Assembly: GCA_016290415.1 (NCBI GenBank)
Contig: JAEETP010000003.1
Location: forward strand, 20,059 to 84,058
Source: Bacteroidales bacterium
GTDB lineage: Bacteria > Bacteroidota > Bacteroidia > Bacteroidales > UBA932
Reading direction: 5' to 3'
DNA: 64,000 nt
A program made the translations under genes and the position numbers. The notes beneath the pieces were generated by a model. That model was not told where the DNA came from, searched no databases, and saw only the letters and a list, made by a program, of their open reading frames with translations. Numbering within the stretch: the stretch's first letter is position 1; each line of letters starts with the position of its first letter. This document shows positions 51,404-59,909 of the stretch, in pieces.

Positions 51404-52600
51404 TTATTTAATACCCATTTTCTTACGGATTTCCTTGGGGATGGCGTTCTTGTGCACCATAATGTTCAGGGTTTTGAGGCGCACAAAAGAGTCGGAAGCA
51501 TACCAGATGCCCTTGTATTTGCCGGTCTCGCCCCAGGAGTTCTTAACCATAAAGTATTTGTTGCCGTTCTGGTCCTTGGCAATGCCGTAGATGTGCATTC
51601 CGTGGTCGTCGGTAGTGGTCTTGTTGTCATAGCCTTCCTGACGCATTTCCTGGGTCACGGTCATCTCGGGAGCTTCGTCGCGCATCTTGCTAAGCTGTTT
51701 CATCATCTCTGCGGGATCAACGCCCACCCAGCGCTGCTGGTCGCTGCCTGCCTCTTCCACGGCCTTGAGGTCGGGATTGATGGCCAGGCCGTTGCGGGTG
51801 AAGCCCGCCTCGCTGACATCGGTGCCCCAGGCCACGGTGTAGCCCTTGTCAATGGCGTTGTATATAATCTCCATCATCTCGTCTATGGGGATGTTGTAGC
51901 TGAGGTCCCAGCGCCAGTTGTCCTCTACCTCAATTGCAAACTGGGTGTAGAAGGGGTGATGGGTAAAGGATGTGATGGAGATATAGTCTTCGGGTTTGAT
52001 GCCCAGGCTGGCTGCGAAGCTCTTGGGGGTGTATTTCTTGCCCTTGAAGGTGAACTCCTCGGGGCAGGGACCAAGATATGCGTCCAGAATGCCCTGCAGG
52101 GCGCGTCTCCAGGCGGTGGAAAGCTTTTTGTTGGGGTTCTTAACCACTGCGTCCAGATAGCCTTTCATACCATCGCAAAGCTCGCTGTGGCGGTTGACTT
52201 TCTCGCCGTAGTTCAGGCCTTCCATAACCTCCTGCGGCACGATGCCATAGTCTTCCCAAACGTGGAACACATCTTCGCTGGAAGAACCCTGTGCAAAGTT
52301 GAGCTTGCCGTCCAGGCGGATATATTTCTCAGCCTTGTCGGCATAGGCCTTGCTCACCACGAACATCTCTGCCAGATCCAGCGAGTCGCCCCCCATACGG
52401 AGTATTTCGGACTCGAGGAAGGAGAGGGTGGAATAGCACCAGCAGGTACCGCTGCTGGCCTGGTTCTTTACCGATGTGATGGGGAGTTCTTTAACTACAG
52501 TGAAAGTGAGGTCTTTCTCTATGGGCTCGGGGCGCTGTGCGTTCAGGGCCACGGTAGATGCCATTGTGAGGCATCCGAGAAGCACAAAAAGTTTTTTCAT
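51404..52600 (-). CDS. pepC: C1 family peptidase (aminopeptidase C/bleomycin hydrolase-like)
   Basis: A 398-residue papain-fold cysteine peptidase with a signal peptide (MKKLFVLLGCLTMASTVALNA). The nucleophile is C53 in NQASSGTCWCYST; His is in DDHGMHIYG and Asn in VKNSWGETGKYKG. The bleomycin-hydrolase-type C-terminal tail (PKEIRKKMGIK) is present, which in the family folds into the active site and gives aminopeptidase action. A signal peptide on a PepC-type enzyme points to periplasmic peptide trimming, as often seen in Bacteroidales. It lies nine bases after cinA and nine before pssA. Confidence 0.9.
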   Translation of the reverse strand: MKKLFVLLGCLTMASTVALNAQRPEPIEKDLTFTVVKELPITSVKNQASSGTCWCYSTLSFLESEILRMGGDSLDLAEMFVVSKAYADKAEKYIRLDGKLNFAQGSSSEDVFHVWEDYGIVPQEVMEGLNYGEKVNRHSELCDGMKGYLDAVVKNPNKKLSTAWRRALQGILDAYLGPCPEEFTFKGKKYTPKSFAASLGIKPEDYISITSFTHHPFYTQFAIEVEDNWRWDLSYNIPIDEMMEIIYNAIDKGYTVAWGTDVSEAGFTRNGLAINPDLKAVEEAGSDQQRWVGVDPAEMMKQLSKMRDEAPEMTVTQEMRQEGYDNKTTTDDHGMHIYGIAKDQNGNKYFMVKNSWGETGKYKGIWYASDSFVRLKTLNIMVHKNAIPKEIRKKMGIK

Positions 52601-52609
52601 ACTCTATTA

Positions 52610-53920
52610 TTATAATAATTTCTGTTGCATAAGCAGTCTTAGCAGATTCAGGGCGTTGGATGCGAAGCGCTGCATATTGACCTCGCGGCTGGCGGAGGCG
52701 CTCTTTATGCATTTTGATGCGACTTCTATCTCGCCGGAGAAGGGATTGCGGTGTGCCGCAGCCACCCAGCAGGTGCCCACGGGCTTTTCTTCGCTGCCGC
52801 CGCCGGGGCCGGCAATGCCGGTGGTGGCCACGCTCCAGTCGGTGTCCAGCAAGATGGCCACGCCGCGGGCCATGGCCTCTGCGCACTCACGGCTCACTGC
52901 GCCGTGCTGCTCCAGAACCTCTTCCGGAACGTTCAAAAGGTTCATCTTGACCTCGTTGGCATAGCTGGTCACGCTGCCCTTATAGTAAACGCTGCTGCCG
53001 GGCACGCTGGTGAGAAGGTTAGATACCAGGCCGCCGGTGCAGGACTCGGCCACGGAGATGGTCTCCTGGTATGCGGCATCGGGCGGGCACTGCAGCAGGC
53101 GGGGAATCACCGTCTGCAGGGTGTCGGAGCCTTCGCCGTAGATGTAGCTGCCCAGCAGGTCATAGAGCTCTGCCACAGCGCTGTCCAGGGCTTTTTTGCG
53201 CTCTGCGTCGTGGGCGCCGTAGCAGCTAAGGCGCAGCCGCACTCCGTAGATGGAGTTGGGCAGATATGCCAGGTGCAGATAGTCGGGCAGGGCATCTTCC
53301 CAAGCCTCTATCTTTTTGGCCAGCACCGATTCAGCTAAACCAAAGGTTCCGATGGTGCGGTGTAGTATCTCATCCAGAGGGAATTGCGCCTTGATGGCCG
53401 CCATAACATCGTCCAGGGCGCCGATGGTCTCGTAGGGGACGCCGGGCATAGAGTATAGCGCCGCCTTGTGGCCATATTTGCCCCCTTCGGGGAAGATGAA
53501 CTCCATAATGGGGGCGGTGCCCAGCCGGTTCACAATCACATTGGCGGTGTCGGGCACATCGGCCTGCGCGCGGTTTATGTCCAGCATAGCTATTCCGCGG
53601 CGGGTCAGGATGCTCTCTATCACGGCCATCTGCTCTTCGCTGCGGCGGGTGCCTTTAGCGCCGGAGAGGGTGGCCAGGGCCTCTTTTGTGATGTCGTCTT
53701 TTGTTGGACCAAGGCCTCCGGTGACCATTACTATATCATTCTCTTTTAAGAGATTATCCAAATGGGAAAGTATGCGGCCGCGGTCGTCTCCAATAGAAGA
53801 GATGCCCCCCACGCGCACACCTATAGAATTGAGCGCACGGGCAATGTGGCTGGAGTTGGTGTCCACAATCTGACCTATGAGTATCTCGTCGCCAATTGCG
53901 CAAATGGCTGCAGTTTTCAT
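52610..53920 (-). CDS. cinA: CinA family nicotinamide-nucleotide amidase/competence-damage protein
   Basis: A 436-residue two-domain CinA. The N-terminal molybdopterin-binding-like (COG1058) domain spans about 1-250, with AICAIGDEILIGQIVDTNS and VMVTGGLGPTKDDIT. The C-terminal PncC amidase domain (about 260-436) has ISVAESCTGGLVSN and VATTGIAGPGGGSEEKPVGT. The family hydrolyses ADP-ribose and deamidates NMN in NAD recycling. It overlaps pyrD by four bases (ATGA) and precedes the pepC-type gene by nine, so all are co-transcribed. Confidence 0.95.
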   Translation of the reverse strand: MKTAAICAIGDEILIGQIVDTNSSHIARALNSIGVRVGGISSIGDDRGRILSHLDNLLKENDIVMVTGGLGPTKDDITKEALATLSGAKGTRRSEEQMAVIESILTRRGIAMLDINRAQADVPDTANVIVNRLGTAPIMEFIFPEGGKYGHKAALYSMPGVPYETIGALDDVMAAIKAQFPLDEILHRTIGTFGLAESVLAKKIEAWEDALPDYLHLAYLPNSIYGVRLRLSCYGAHDAERKKALDSAVAELYDLLGSYIYGEGSDTLQTVIPRLLQCPPDAAYQETISVAESCTGGLVSNLLTSVPGSSVYYKGSVTSYANEVKMNLLNVPEEVLEQHGAVSRECAEAMARGVAILLDTDWSVATTGIAGPGGGSEEKPVGTCWVAAAHRNPFSGEIEVASKCIKSASASREVNMQRFASNALNLLRLLMQQKLL

Positions 53921-54957
53921 TTTTTCTTCTTCCTTTTGAGATATTTCACAATCCGTTTGGCAAACAGGGGGCCGTTGTATATGAAGCCGGTGTACACTTC
54001 TATCAGCTCGGCGCCGGCATCCAGCATCTCCTGGGCCTGCTGCGGCGTCATAATGCCGCCGGCGGCAATTATGGGCAGCAGCCCGCCGCTCTTTTCGTGG
54101 ATATATTTCACGGTGGCCAGCGACTTCTCGAACAGCGGAGCGCCGCTGAGGCCGCCCTGGCCTATGGCTCTGACGCTCTTCAAAGGGGTCTTGAGGCCGT
54201 CGCGGCTGTGGGTGGTGTTGGTGGCCACCACGCCGTCTATACCGTTTATCAGGCAGATGTGTATGATGCGGTCCAGCTGCGCCTGCTCCAGGTCGGGAGA
54301 GACCTTGAGCAGTACCGGACGGCTGTATTCGTTATAGCGGCGCACCTCGTTCACGCCGTCAATCACCTGCTGCAGCATATTGTCACCCTGAAGCTGGTCC
54401 AGATCCTTGACATTCGGGCAGGAGACATTCAGCACAAAAAAGTCCACAAAGTCGTAGAGCAGAGCCAGCGAACGGCTGAAATCTTTGTACGCCTGGTCGT
54501 TTTCGGTGTCGGAATTCTTGGAAATATTGGCACCTATAATAATATGAGGGTGATTTTTCTTGAGATTCTGCAGGGCATAGCGGACGCCGTTGTTGTTTAT
54601 GCCCATCCGGTTTATCAGGGCGCGGTCTTTGGGCAGGCGCCAGAGGCGGGGAGAAGGGTTGCCCTCCTGCGGCAGAGGCGTCAGGGAGCCGATTTCCATA
54701 AAACCGAAGCCCAGATTTGCAAGGTCGTTGTAATATTCGCCGTTCTTGTCAAGGCCGCCGGCAATGCCCACCGGGTTGGGGAAGTTGATGCCGAAGAGCT
54801 CTTTTTTAAGGGATTTGCTGCGCCGCTTGCACACCAGACGTATGAAAAACCGCGCTCCGGGGATGTAGCGCGCTACTTTTAGCGCCCCCAGGGCAATCTT
54901 GTGGGCCTTTTCCGGTGGAAACAGAAACAGCAGAGGTCTTATCAGCAATCTGTACAT
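53917..54957 (-). CDS. pyrD: Dihydroorotate dehydrogenase (quinone), class 2
   Basis: A 346-residue FMN enzyme that oxidises dihydroorotate to orotate and passes electrons to the quinone pool. The N-terminal amphipathic region (MYRLLIRPLLFLFPPEKAHK) is the membrane-binding, quinone-entry part found only in class 2. FPNPVGIAGGLDKNG, GANISKNSDT, FVLNVSCPNV (with catalytic Ser in the class 2 position) and IAAGGIMTPQQA follow. It is the first gene of a four-gene operon. A -7 box ends seven bases before the ATG, so the message is probably leaderless. Confidence 0.95.
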   Translation of the reverse strand: MYRLLIRPLLFLFPPEKAHKIALGALKVARYIPGARFFIRLVCKRRSKSLKKELFGINFPNPVGIAGGLDKNGEYYNDLANLGFGFMEIGSLTPLPQEGNPSPRLWRLPKDRALINRMGINNNGVRYALQNLKKNHPHIIIGANISKNSDTENDQAYKDFSRSLALLYDFVDFFVLNVSCPNVKDLDQLQGDNMLQQVIDGVNEVRRYNEYSRPVLLKVSPDLEQAQLDRIIHICLINGIDGVVATNTTHSRDGLKTPLKSVRAIGQGGLSGAPLFEKSLATVKYIHEKSGGLLPIIAAGGIMTPQQAQEMLDAGAELIEVYTGFIYNGPLFAKRIVKYLKRKKKK

Positions 54958-54964
54958 ATAGGTA

Positions 54965-54972
54965 CAAATATA
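54965..54972 (-). promoter_or_regulatory. -7 box (TATATTTG) with 7-base spacing to the pyrD ATG
   Basis: Matches TAnnTTTG on the - strand. It lies in the 21-base gap after the XRE gene and gives the same leaderless geometry as at 15912 and 20220. Confidence 0.55.
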
Positions 54973-54978
54973 TGAAAT

Positions 54979-55479
54979 TTATCTGACCTCGTAAGTTCCG
55001 TCTGTATAGAATATTGTGATTTGGGCTATGCGCTTTTCGCCTTGCGGGGCGGGTTTTGCACTTATGACGGCCTTCTCAGGGGCCGGTTTTGGCGGCAGCG
55101 GGGCAGGAACCTCTTGCTTTTTGGGCGGCTCAGGATTGGAGAAAAGGCTTGGCAGATCGTCGTTTACGGAATCTTCTTGAAGCTGTGCTTCAGGTCTAGG
55201 GAAGTATTCTGCCTGGGGCTGGGGAGCAGGATCGGCTGCGGCAGTGGCCTGGCTGTCGCCGCCCGGCATATCGCGATAGGCCTTGCCGGTGCCCATAATC
55301 AGCCAGTCGGGGTTGATCTTGGGGTAGGCGGCCAGCATCTTTGATATGAACTCGAAGCTGGGCTTGTTTCTGCCGGAGAGAAGGTGAGACACTCCGGAAC
55401 GCTGAACTCCCAGCTTGTCGGCAAACTGACTGGGGGAGAGGCCCTCCATTGCAAGGAAAAGTTTGAGTCTTTCTTCCAT
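54979..55479 (-). CDS. XRE family helix-turn-helix regulator with Pro-rich linker
   Basis: A 166-residue DNA-binding protein. The N-terminal ~70 residues are a Cro/C1-type helix-turn-helix (SPSQFADKLGVQRSGVSHLLSGRNKPSFEFISKML), followed by PDWLIMGTG, a hallmark of this Bacteroidota subgroup. The middle (about 72-145) is Pro/Ala/Glu-rich and probably disordered, and the last ~18 residues form a short strand motif (ITIFYTDGTYEVR). Regulated genes are unknown; the palindrome-rich upstream region suggests autoregulation. It stops 21 bases before pyrD, which has its own promoter. Confidence 0.88.
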   Translation of the reverse strand: MEERLKLFLAMEGLSPSQFADKLGVQRSGVSHLLSGRNKPSFEFISKMLAAYPKINPDWLIMGTGKAYRDMPGGDSQATAAADPAPQPQAEYFPRPEAQLQEDSVNDDLPSLFSNPEPPKKQEVPAPLPPKPAPEKAVISAKPAPQGEKRIAQITIFYTDGTYEVR

Positions 55480-55503
55480 AAAAATTCTGTAAACACGCTT
55501 TTA

Positions 55504-55511
55504 CAAATGTA
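55504..55511 (-). promoter_or_regulatory. -7 box (TACATTTG) for the XRE gene
   Basis: Matches TAnnTTTG, 24 bases upstream of the XRE ATG at 55479. Confidence 0.5.
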
Positions 55512-55540
55512 GTGAACATAATTGACAAGAACAAGTGAAA

Positions 55541-55568
55541 TTTGTAAATTACATTTGTGAATTACAAA
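55541..55568. promoter_or_regulatory. 28-base imperfect palindrome, candidate XRE operator
   Basis: TTTGTAA at 55541-55547 is mirrored by TTACAAA at 55562-55568, with 22 of 28 positions self-complementary. It lies 30 bases upstream of the XRE -7 box, a plausible site for the encoded regulator (inference). Confidence 0.45.
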
Positions 55569-55973
55569 AGTATCAATGCGGGTATGGAACGATGGCAAAT
55601 AAGAATGATGCTGGCGAGTTGTTGTTTTAAATGCGATGATTTTTCTAATTAACTGAGTTTCGGATGTATAATAAAATAGATTGGCGGCGATATCTGCGAT
55701 AAGCCCCCAATATGGCCGTCCGGTTACATTTTTCACGTCCATTTACCTATATGGATAATTTAGCTCTATAACACAAAACACTGGGAATATGTTAGTTAGA
55801 TTACAGTAATCCTATTTATAACAAAAAGTTATAAAACAAAATTCAATAAGTTGTAAATTGCGGCCCATAACAATTGTAACAACGCCGATTTTTGTCAAAT
55901 GTTTACTCTTTCACAACCGGTATTTACAGATGTGTGCAAATTACGTATTTAAAGTGATGCTTTAGGTAGTGAT
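55569..55973. other. AT-rich intergenic region with two further perfect palindromes
   Basis: No gene is visible in this ~400-base stretch. GATTAC-A-GTAATC (55799-55811) and TTATAAC-n5-GTTATAA (55816-55834) are perfect inverted repeats four bases apart. They may be regulator-binding sites or the stem of a small RNA. Base composition is much more AT-rich than neighbouring genes. Confidence 0.5.
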
Positions 55974-56005
55974 TTTGTATCATTTTCGTATCATTTGTAT
56001 CTTTG
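55974..56005 (+). promoter_or_regulatory. Full promoter of queA (-33 TTTG, 20-base spacer, -7 TATCTTTG)
   Basis: TTTG at 55974-55977 and TATCTTTG at 55998-56005 have the spacing expected for the Bacteroidota primary sigma factor. This is the best complete promoter in the window, 16 bases upstream of ATG 56022. Confidence 0.65.
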
Positions 56006-56021
56006 CATAAAATCGTATCAG

Positions 56022-57263
56022 ATGAGACCCGATATTGACATCAACGATTATGACTATCCCCTGCCTGAAGAGCGGATTGCAAAATTTCCTCTGGAGCGGC
56101 GGGACGATTCCAAACTGCTTGTAAATGTGGACGGTACGCCTCGTGCCGAATGTTTCAGGAATCTGCCCGGGCTGCTCCCAGAAGGGGCTATGATGGTATT
56201 CAATGAGACCAAGGTGATTCCTGCCAGACTCTTCTTCAGGCGGGATACTGGCGCCCTTATAGAGATTTTCTGCCTTGAACCATATGAACCAGTTGATTAT
56301 CAGCTTTGTTTTGCCACTGATTCAACGTGTCGCTTCAAGTGTATGGTGGGCAATCTAAAGCGCTTCAAAGGGACCGTATCCTTGGTAACTGACCACTGCA
56401 ACAGTACAGACCAGGCTATTTTGGCAGCTCTGGACCTCAAGGCTACCCTTGTAGAGCGCATAGATAACACTTGTATTGTGGAGTTTAACTGGAAAACCGG
56501 CGAATCTTTCTCACGTGTTATGGAGCTGTGCGGCAATATGCCCATCCCTCCCTACCTGAATAGGGATACTGATGAGAGCGATTATACCCGTTATCAGACC
56601 ACATATGCCCGCAGGGAAGGCTCTGTAGCTGCACCTACTGCCGGCCTGCACTTCACCGAGCAGGTGATGCGGGAGATCCGCAACCGCGATATAGATATCG
56701 AATATGTGACCCTGCACGTCGGGGCCGGCACTTTTTTGCCCGTAAAGAGCCGCAATGTCGCCGAGCATAATATGCACAGCGAGCCGTTTGTGGTCTCCAA
56801 GGCCTTTCTGGAGAAGCTTTCCATCAGGCTTGCTACCCAGAGGGTGATTGCCGTGGGCACTACGTCCACCCGTACGCTGGAGTCGCTATATTATCTGGGC
56901 GTCCACTGTCTGGAAGGTGGTGAACCCGATTTGGTAGAGCAGTGGGAGCCGTACCGCGACCAGGGCTATTCCTATACTGCGAAAGAATCCATAGATGCCA
57001 TCATCAAATATTTGGACAATAATAATTTGGATAAGCTGACCGCAAGGACCAGATTAATTATTGTGCCGGGCTTTGAATACCGCATTGTGGAGTATCTGGT
57101 CACCAATTTCCATCAGCCCAAGAGCACTTTGCTGCTGCTGATCGCCGCGCTGATAGGCGAAGGGTGGCGGGATATGTACCGTTTTGCCCTGGACAACGGT
57201 TTCCGCTTCTTAAGTTATGGAGATTCTTCTCTGCTCAGAAGGCGACAGGCACTTTCTTTGTAA
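56022..57263 (+). CDS. queA: S-adenosylmethionine:tRNA ribosyltransferase-isomerase
   Basis: A 413-residue QueA that transfers and rearranges the ribosyl group of SAM to the preQ1 base in tRNA, forming epoxyqueuosine. Conserved blocks: INDYDYPLPEERIAKFPLERRDDSKLL, VFNETKVIPARL, CGNMPIPPYLNRDTDESDYTRYQTTYAR, SVAAPTAGLHFTE, LHVGAGTFLPVK and VTNFHQPKSTLLLLIAALIG. It is about 50 residues longer than the E. coli form; the extra length appears in the loop after the SAM domain start and around 290-330. The frame from 55995 overlaps the promoter and is not used. Confidence 0.94.
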   Translation: MRPDIDINDYDYPLPEERIAKFPLERRDDSKLLVNVDGTPRAECFRNLPGLLPEGAMMVFNETKVIPARLFFRRDTGALIEIFCLEPYEPVDYQLCFATDSTCRFKCMVGNLKRFKGTVSLVTDHCNSTDQAILAALDLKATLVERIDNTCIVEFNWKTGESFSRVMELCGNMPIPPYLNRDTDESDYTRYQTTYARREGSVAAPTAGLHFTEQVMREIRNRDIDIEYVTLHVGAGTFLPVKSRNVAEHNMHSEPFVVSKAFLEKLSIRLATQRVIAVGTTSTRTLESLYYLGVHCLEGGEPDLVEQWEPYRDQGYSYTAKESIDAIIKYLDNNNLDKLTARTRLIIVPGFEYRIVEYLVTNFHQPKSTLLLLIAALIGEGWRDMYRFALDNGFRFLSYGDSSLLRRRQALSL

Positions 57264-57314
57264 GAGTTCTTTTTAATATAAAATAGGTAATAGTTTTATA
57301 TAAAAATATAAAAT

Positions 57315-57998
57315 ATGTTTAAATTCCTGGACAAACTGGCACTCAACAAGGGTTTGATGCTGCTTTTGTGTTCAATTACGCTGGCACTTTTGTGCGTGGA
57401 GTTGTGTGTGGCCGTGAAAAGGGGGCGCCTGTATGCCCGCAAGGTCGTGACCACGGCCGCCCAGGCAATAGTGATTGTGGCTGTTATGGCCGGTATCGGC
57501 TTTTTGCTGTCCCTGCTGCCGCTGCAAGGTGTAGGGGCTCAGGTGGTATTTTATGCCGCCCTGGCTCTGGTGCTTGCCGCGGTGGTGGTTTTCTACATAG
57601 TGGGAGAGCGCAAGGCGGTGCGGGTTGCCACTGCCAATGCGCTGCGCAAGAGCGCCGGCAATACCGCATCTGTCCGTCACGCAAAGGGCTGGCTCTACGG
57701 CGCCGGCATCGCCCATATCATTGTGGCAGCCGTGGCGCTGGCAATGGGCCGTGCCGATTATTATCTGGCTATGTTCCCGGTGGCAGTTGTGGCCGTGGCC
57801 GTGCTGCTGAACCGCATCTTGCCCATAAGAATATGGTATGCCCTGGCGGCAGTCGCACTCATTGCCTTTTTTGTATTCACGTTTTTTGCTGAAATTATTT
57901 CGGCAAAATTGTTATCTTTGGTGATTGTAGCGCCCGCACTGGCCTGCACGGCAATGCTTGTCCTGGCCTGTGTCACGCTTATCCTTAAAAGGGAATAG
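57315..57998 (+). CDS. Multi-helix membrane protein, function unknown
   Basis: A 227-residue, very hydrophobic protein with about seven predicted helices (first at about 14-33, last at about 203-224). A basic loop after helix 3 (GERKAVRVATANALRKSAGNT) suggests a cytoplasmic face. No family is recognised. It lies 51 bases after queA and six before an acyltransferase gene, so it may be part of that transcript and have a role in membrane lipid metabolism (inference). Confidence 0.7.
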   Translation: MFKFLDKLALNKGLMLLLCSITLALLCVELCVAVKRGRLYARKVVTTAAQAIVIVAVMAGIGFLLSLLPLQGVGAQVVFYAALALVLAAVVVFYIVGERKAVRVATANALRKSAGNTASVRHAKGWLYGAGIAHIIVAAVALAMGRADYYLAMFPVAVVAVAVLLNRILPIRIWYALAAVALIAFFVFTFFAEIISAKLLSLVIVAPALACTAMLVLACVTLILKRE

Positions 57999-58004
57999 AT
58001 ACAA

Positions 58005-59141
58005 ATGGAAGATATTTACGCAGATATCAGGCCGTATACCGATGCCGAGGCAGAGCGCGAGCTGCCGCTTCTGGCAGGGAGCGATATGGTGGTCAAGGCC
58101 GGCAGGTTTTTCTTTGCCGACAAGCCGGACGATTATCTGCCTTCTCTAATACGCAGCTGCCACACGGTAGAGGAGTTTCAGGGAAAGGTCATTGCGCCTA
58201 TCCTGGAGCGTGATCTGGAGCTGACGCACACCAAGTTCAGCTACAGCGGCCTGGAGAATCTGCGGAGCGCCGACGGCACTCCCGGCCAGTTTGTATTTCT
58301 CTCTACCCACAGGGACATTGTGCTGGACCCCTCTTTTATGGAGCTGGCGCTGCACTACAACAATTTGCCGGAGAGCGAAATCGCCGCCGGCGACAATCTG
58401 CTGGCAAACCACGAGATAGAGGTGGCTATGCGTTCCAACCGTATGGTCACAGTGGTGCGCAGCGACAATCCCAGGGTGGTGTACGAGTCGTCAAAGCTGC
58501 TGTCGTCTTATATCCGCGACAGGGTTGCCGGCGGCAAGCGTTCGGTCTGGATCTCGCACCGCGGCGGCCGCACCAAAGACGGCTTTGACCGCACCGAGCA
58601 GGGTCTTCTGAAGATGCTGGATATGAGCGGTAAGGGGAGTTTCGTAGAGAATTTCCTGGAGCTTAACATAGTGCCGGTCACCATCTCTTATGAATATGAG
58701 ACCTGCGGGGCGCTGAAGGCGCTGGAGACGCTCACCAAAGAGCGTCAGGGTTTCTACAAGAAGCAGCCCGGAGAGGATGTGAACAGTATGCTCCAGGGCT
58801 TTATCCAGCCCAAGGGTCACATCCACGTAGATTTTGGCAAACCGCTTGCAAAAGAGGAGCTTTTGGAGACCGACAGTGCACAGCGTAATGAAAAATTCCG
58901 TATATTAGCAGAGATTCTGGATAAAAAACTGAAGGATTCGTTCAGGCTGTGGCCCACCAACTATGCCGCGGCTGATATGGTTCTGGGGCAGGAAGATTAT
59001 CTGCGGCACGGTTTTTACACTGTAGAAGACCGCGAGAGGCTGGTGGCAAGGCTCCGCAAAGAGAGCGAGGGGATGCCGGAAGAGATTTATGCCAGAATGC
59101 TTAAGCTTTATGCAGCTCACTTATTAGAAGACAATAAATAG
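58005..59141 (+). CDS. Glycerol-3-phosphate/1-acylglycerol-3-phosphate acyltransferase (PlsC/PlsB-like)
   Basis: A 378-residue acyltransferase of the glycerophospholipid pathway. Motif I appears as STHRDIVLDPS (about 99-109), where the acidic residue follows the His at six positions rather than the usual five (HX4D); I believe this variant is normal for the Bacteroidota branch. GGKRSVWISHRGGRTKDG is motif III (compare FPEGTRS), and NIVPVTISYEYETCGA is motif IV. There is no clear membrane helix. It likely acylates lysophosphatidate or glycerol-3-phosphate. It follows the membrane protein by six bases. Confidence 0.8.
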   Translation: MEDIYADIRPYTDAEAERELPLLAGSDMVVKAGRFFFADKPDDYLPSLIRSCHTVEEFQGKVIAPILERDLELTHTKFSYSGLENLRSADGTPGQFVFLSTHRDIVLDPSFMELALHYNNLPESEIAAGDNLLANHEIEVAMRSNRMVTVVRSDNPRVVYESSKLLSSYIRDRVAGGKRSVWISHRGGRTKDGFDRTEQGLLKMLDMSGKGSFVENFLELNIVPVTISYEYETCGALKALETLTKERQGFYKKQPGEDVNSMLQGFIQPKGHIHVDFGKPLAKEELLETDSAQRNEKFRILAEILDKKLKDSFRLWPTNYAAADMVLGQEDYLRHGFYTVEDRERLVARLRKESEGMPEEIYARMLKLYAAHLLEDNK

Positions 59142-59170
59142 GACATTATTAACAATTAATTTTAGAAACA

Positions 59171-59860
59171 ATGAAAAAACTCGTATTGCTTTTTGCTTGC
59201 GCAACTATGGTTCTCACAAGCTGCGGCCCCTGGTCAAACCTGGCTAAGGGTTCTGCTATAGGCGGTGGTTCCGGTGCAGCAGTAGGTGCCGGTGTAGGCG
59301 CACTCATTGGCAAGGATGCCAAATCTGCAGCTATCGGTTCTGCAATCGGCGCTATCGTAGGTACCGGCGTTGGTGCCATCATCGGCGACCGTATGGACAA
59401 GAAGGCTGCTGAACTCGCAGCTATCGAGGGTGCACAGGTAGAGACCGTTACCGACGTCAACAACCTGACTTCTGTAAAGGTTACCTTTGACAACGGTATC
59501 CTCTTCGACTTCAACAAGTCAGAGCTCAGCGACGCTGCAAAGCAGTCTCTGAAGGACTTTGCTCAGAAGATGGCCGATATGCCCGAGACTGACATCACTA
59601 TCTGGGGCCACACCGACAACATCGGTACCGAGGCTGCAAACCAGAGCGTATCCCAGAAACGTGCAAATGCCGTTAAGGATTTCCTCGCAAGCCAGGGTAT
59701 CGCTGCAGACCGTCTGCTGGCAGAGGGCAAGTCTTTCAATATGCCCGTTGCTACCAACGACACTGCTGACGGCCGCGCTCAGAACCGCCGCGTAGAGGTT
59801 TACATCTCTGCAAACGAGGCAATGATTGCCGAGGCACAGGCAGAGGCTGATGCAAAATAA
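59171..59860 (+). CDS. OmpA/Pal-family lipoprotein with glycine zipper
   Basis: A 229-residue outer-membrane lipoprotein. The signal peptide MKKLVLLFACATMVLTSC ends in lipobox LTSC (lipid Cys about 18). A glycine-zipper segment (about 32-72, GAAVGAGVGALIG and AIVGTGVGAIIGD) follows, then an OmpA-like peptidoglycan-binding domain (about 105-215) with FDFNKSELSDAAK, IWGHTDNIGTEAAN and DGRAQNRRVEVYI. It resembles YiaD/Pal-type proteins that tether the outer membrane. A terminator follows. Confidence 0.92.
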   Translation: MKKLVLLFACATMVLTSCGPWSNLAKGSAIGGGSGAAVGAGVGALIGKDAKSAAIGSAIGAIVGTGVGAIIGDRMDKKAAELAAIEGAQVETVTDVNNLTSVKVTFDNGILFDFNKSELSDAAKQSLKDFAQKMADMPETDITIWGHTDNIGTEAANQSVSQKRANAVKDFLASQGIAADRLLAEGKSFNMPVATNDTADGRAQNRRVEVYISANEAMIAEAQAEADAK

Positions 59861-59874
59861 GTCTCAACTGTGAT

Positions 59875-59908
59875 TAAAAAAGGCAGCCCCGAACGGGCTG
59901 CCTTTTTT
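59875..59908. terminator. Bidirectional terminator
   Basis: AAAAAAGGCAGCCC (59875-59888) pairs with GGGCTGCCTTTTTT (59894-59907), serving the lipoprotein gene on the left and the amidase-like gene on the right. Confidence 0.9.
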
Positions 59909-59909
59909 G

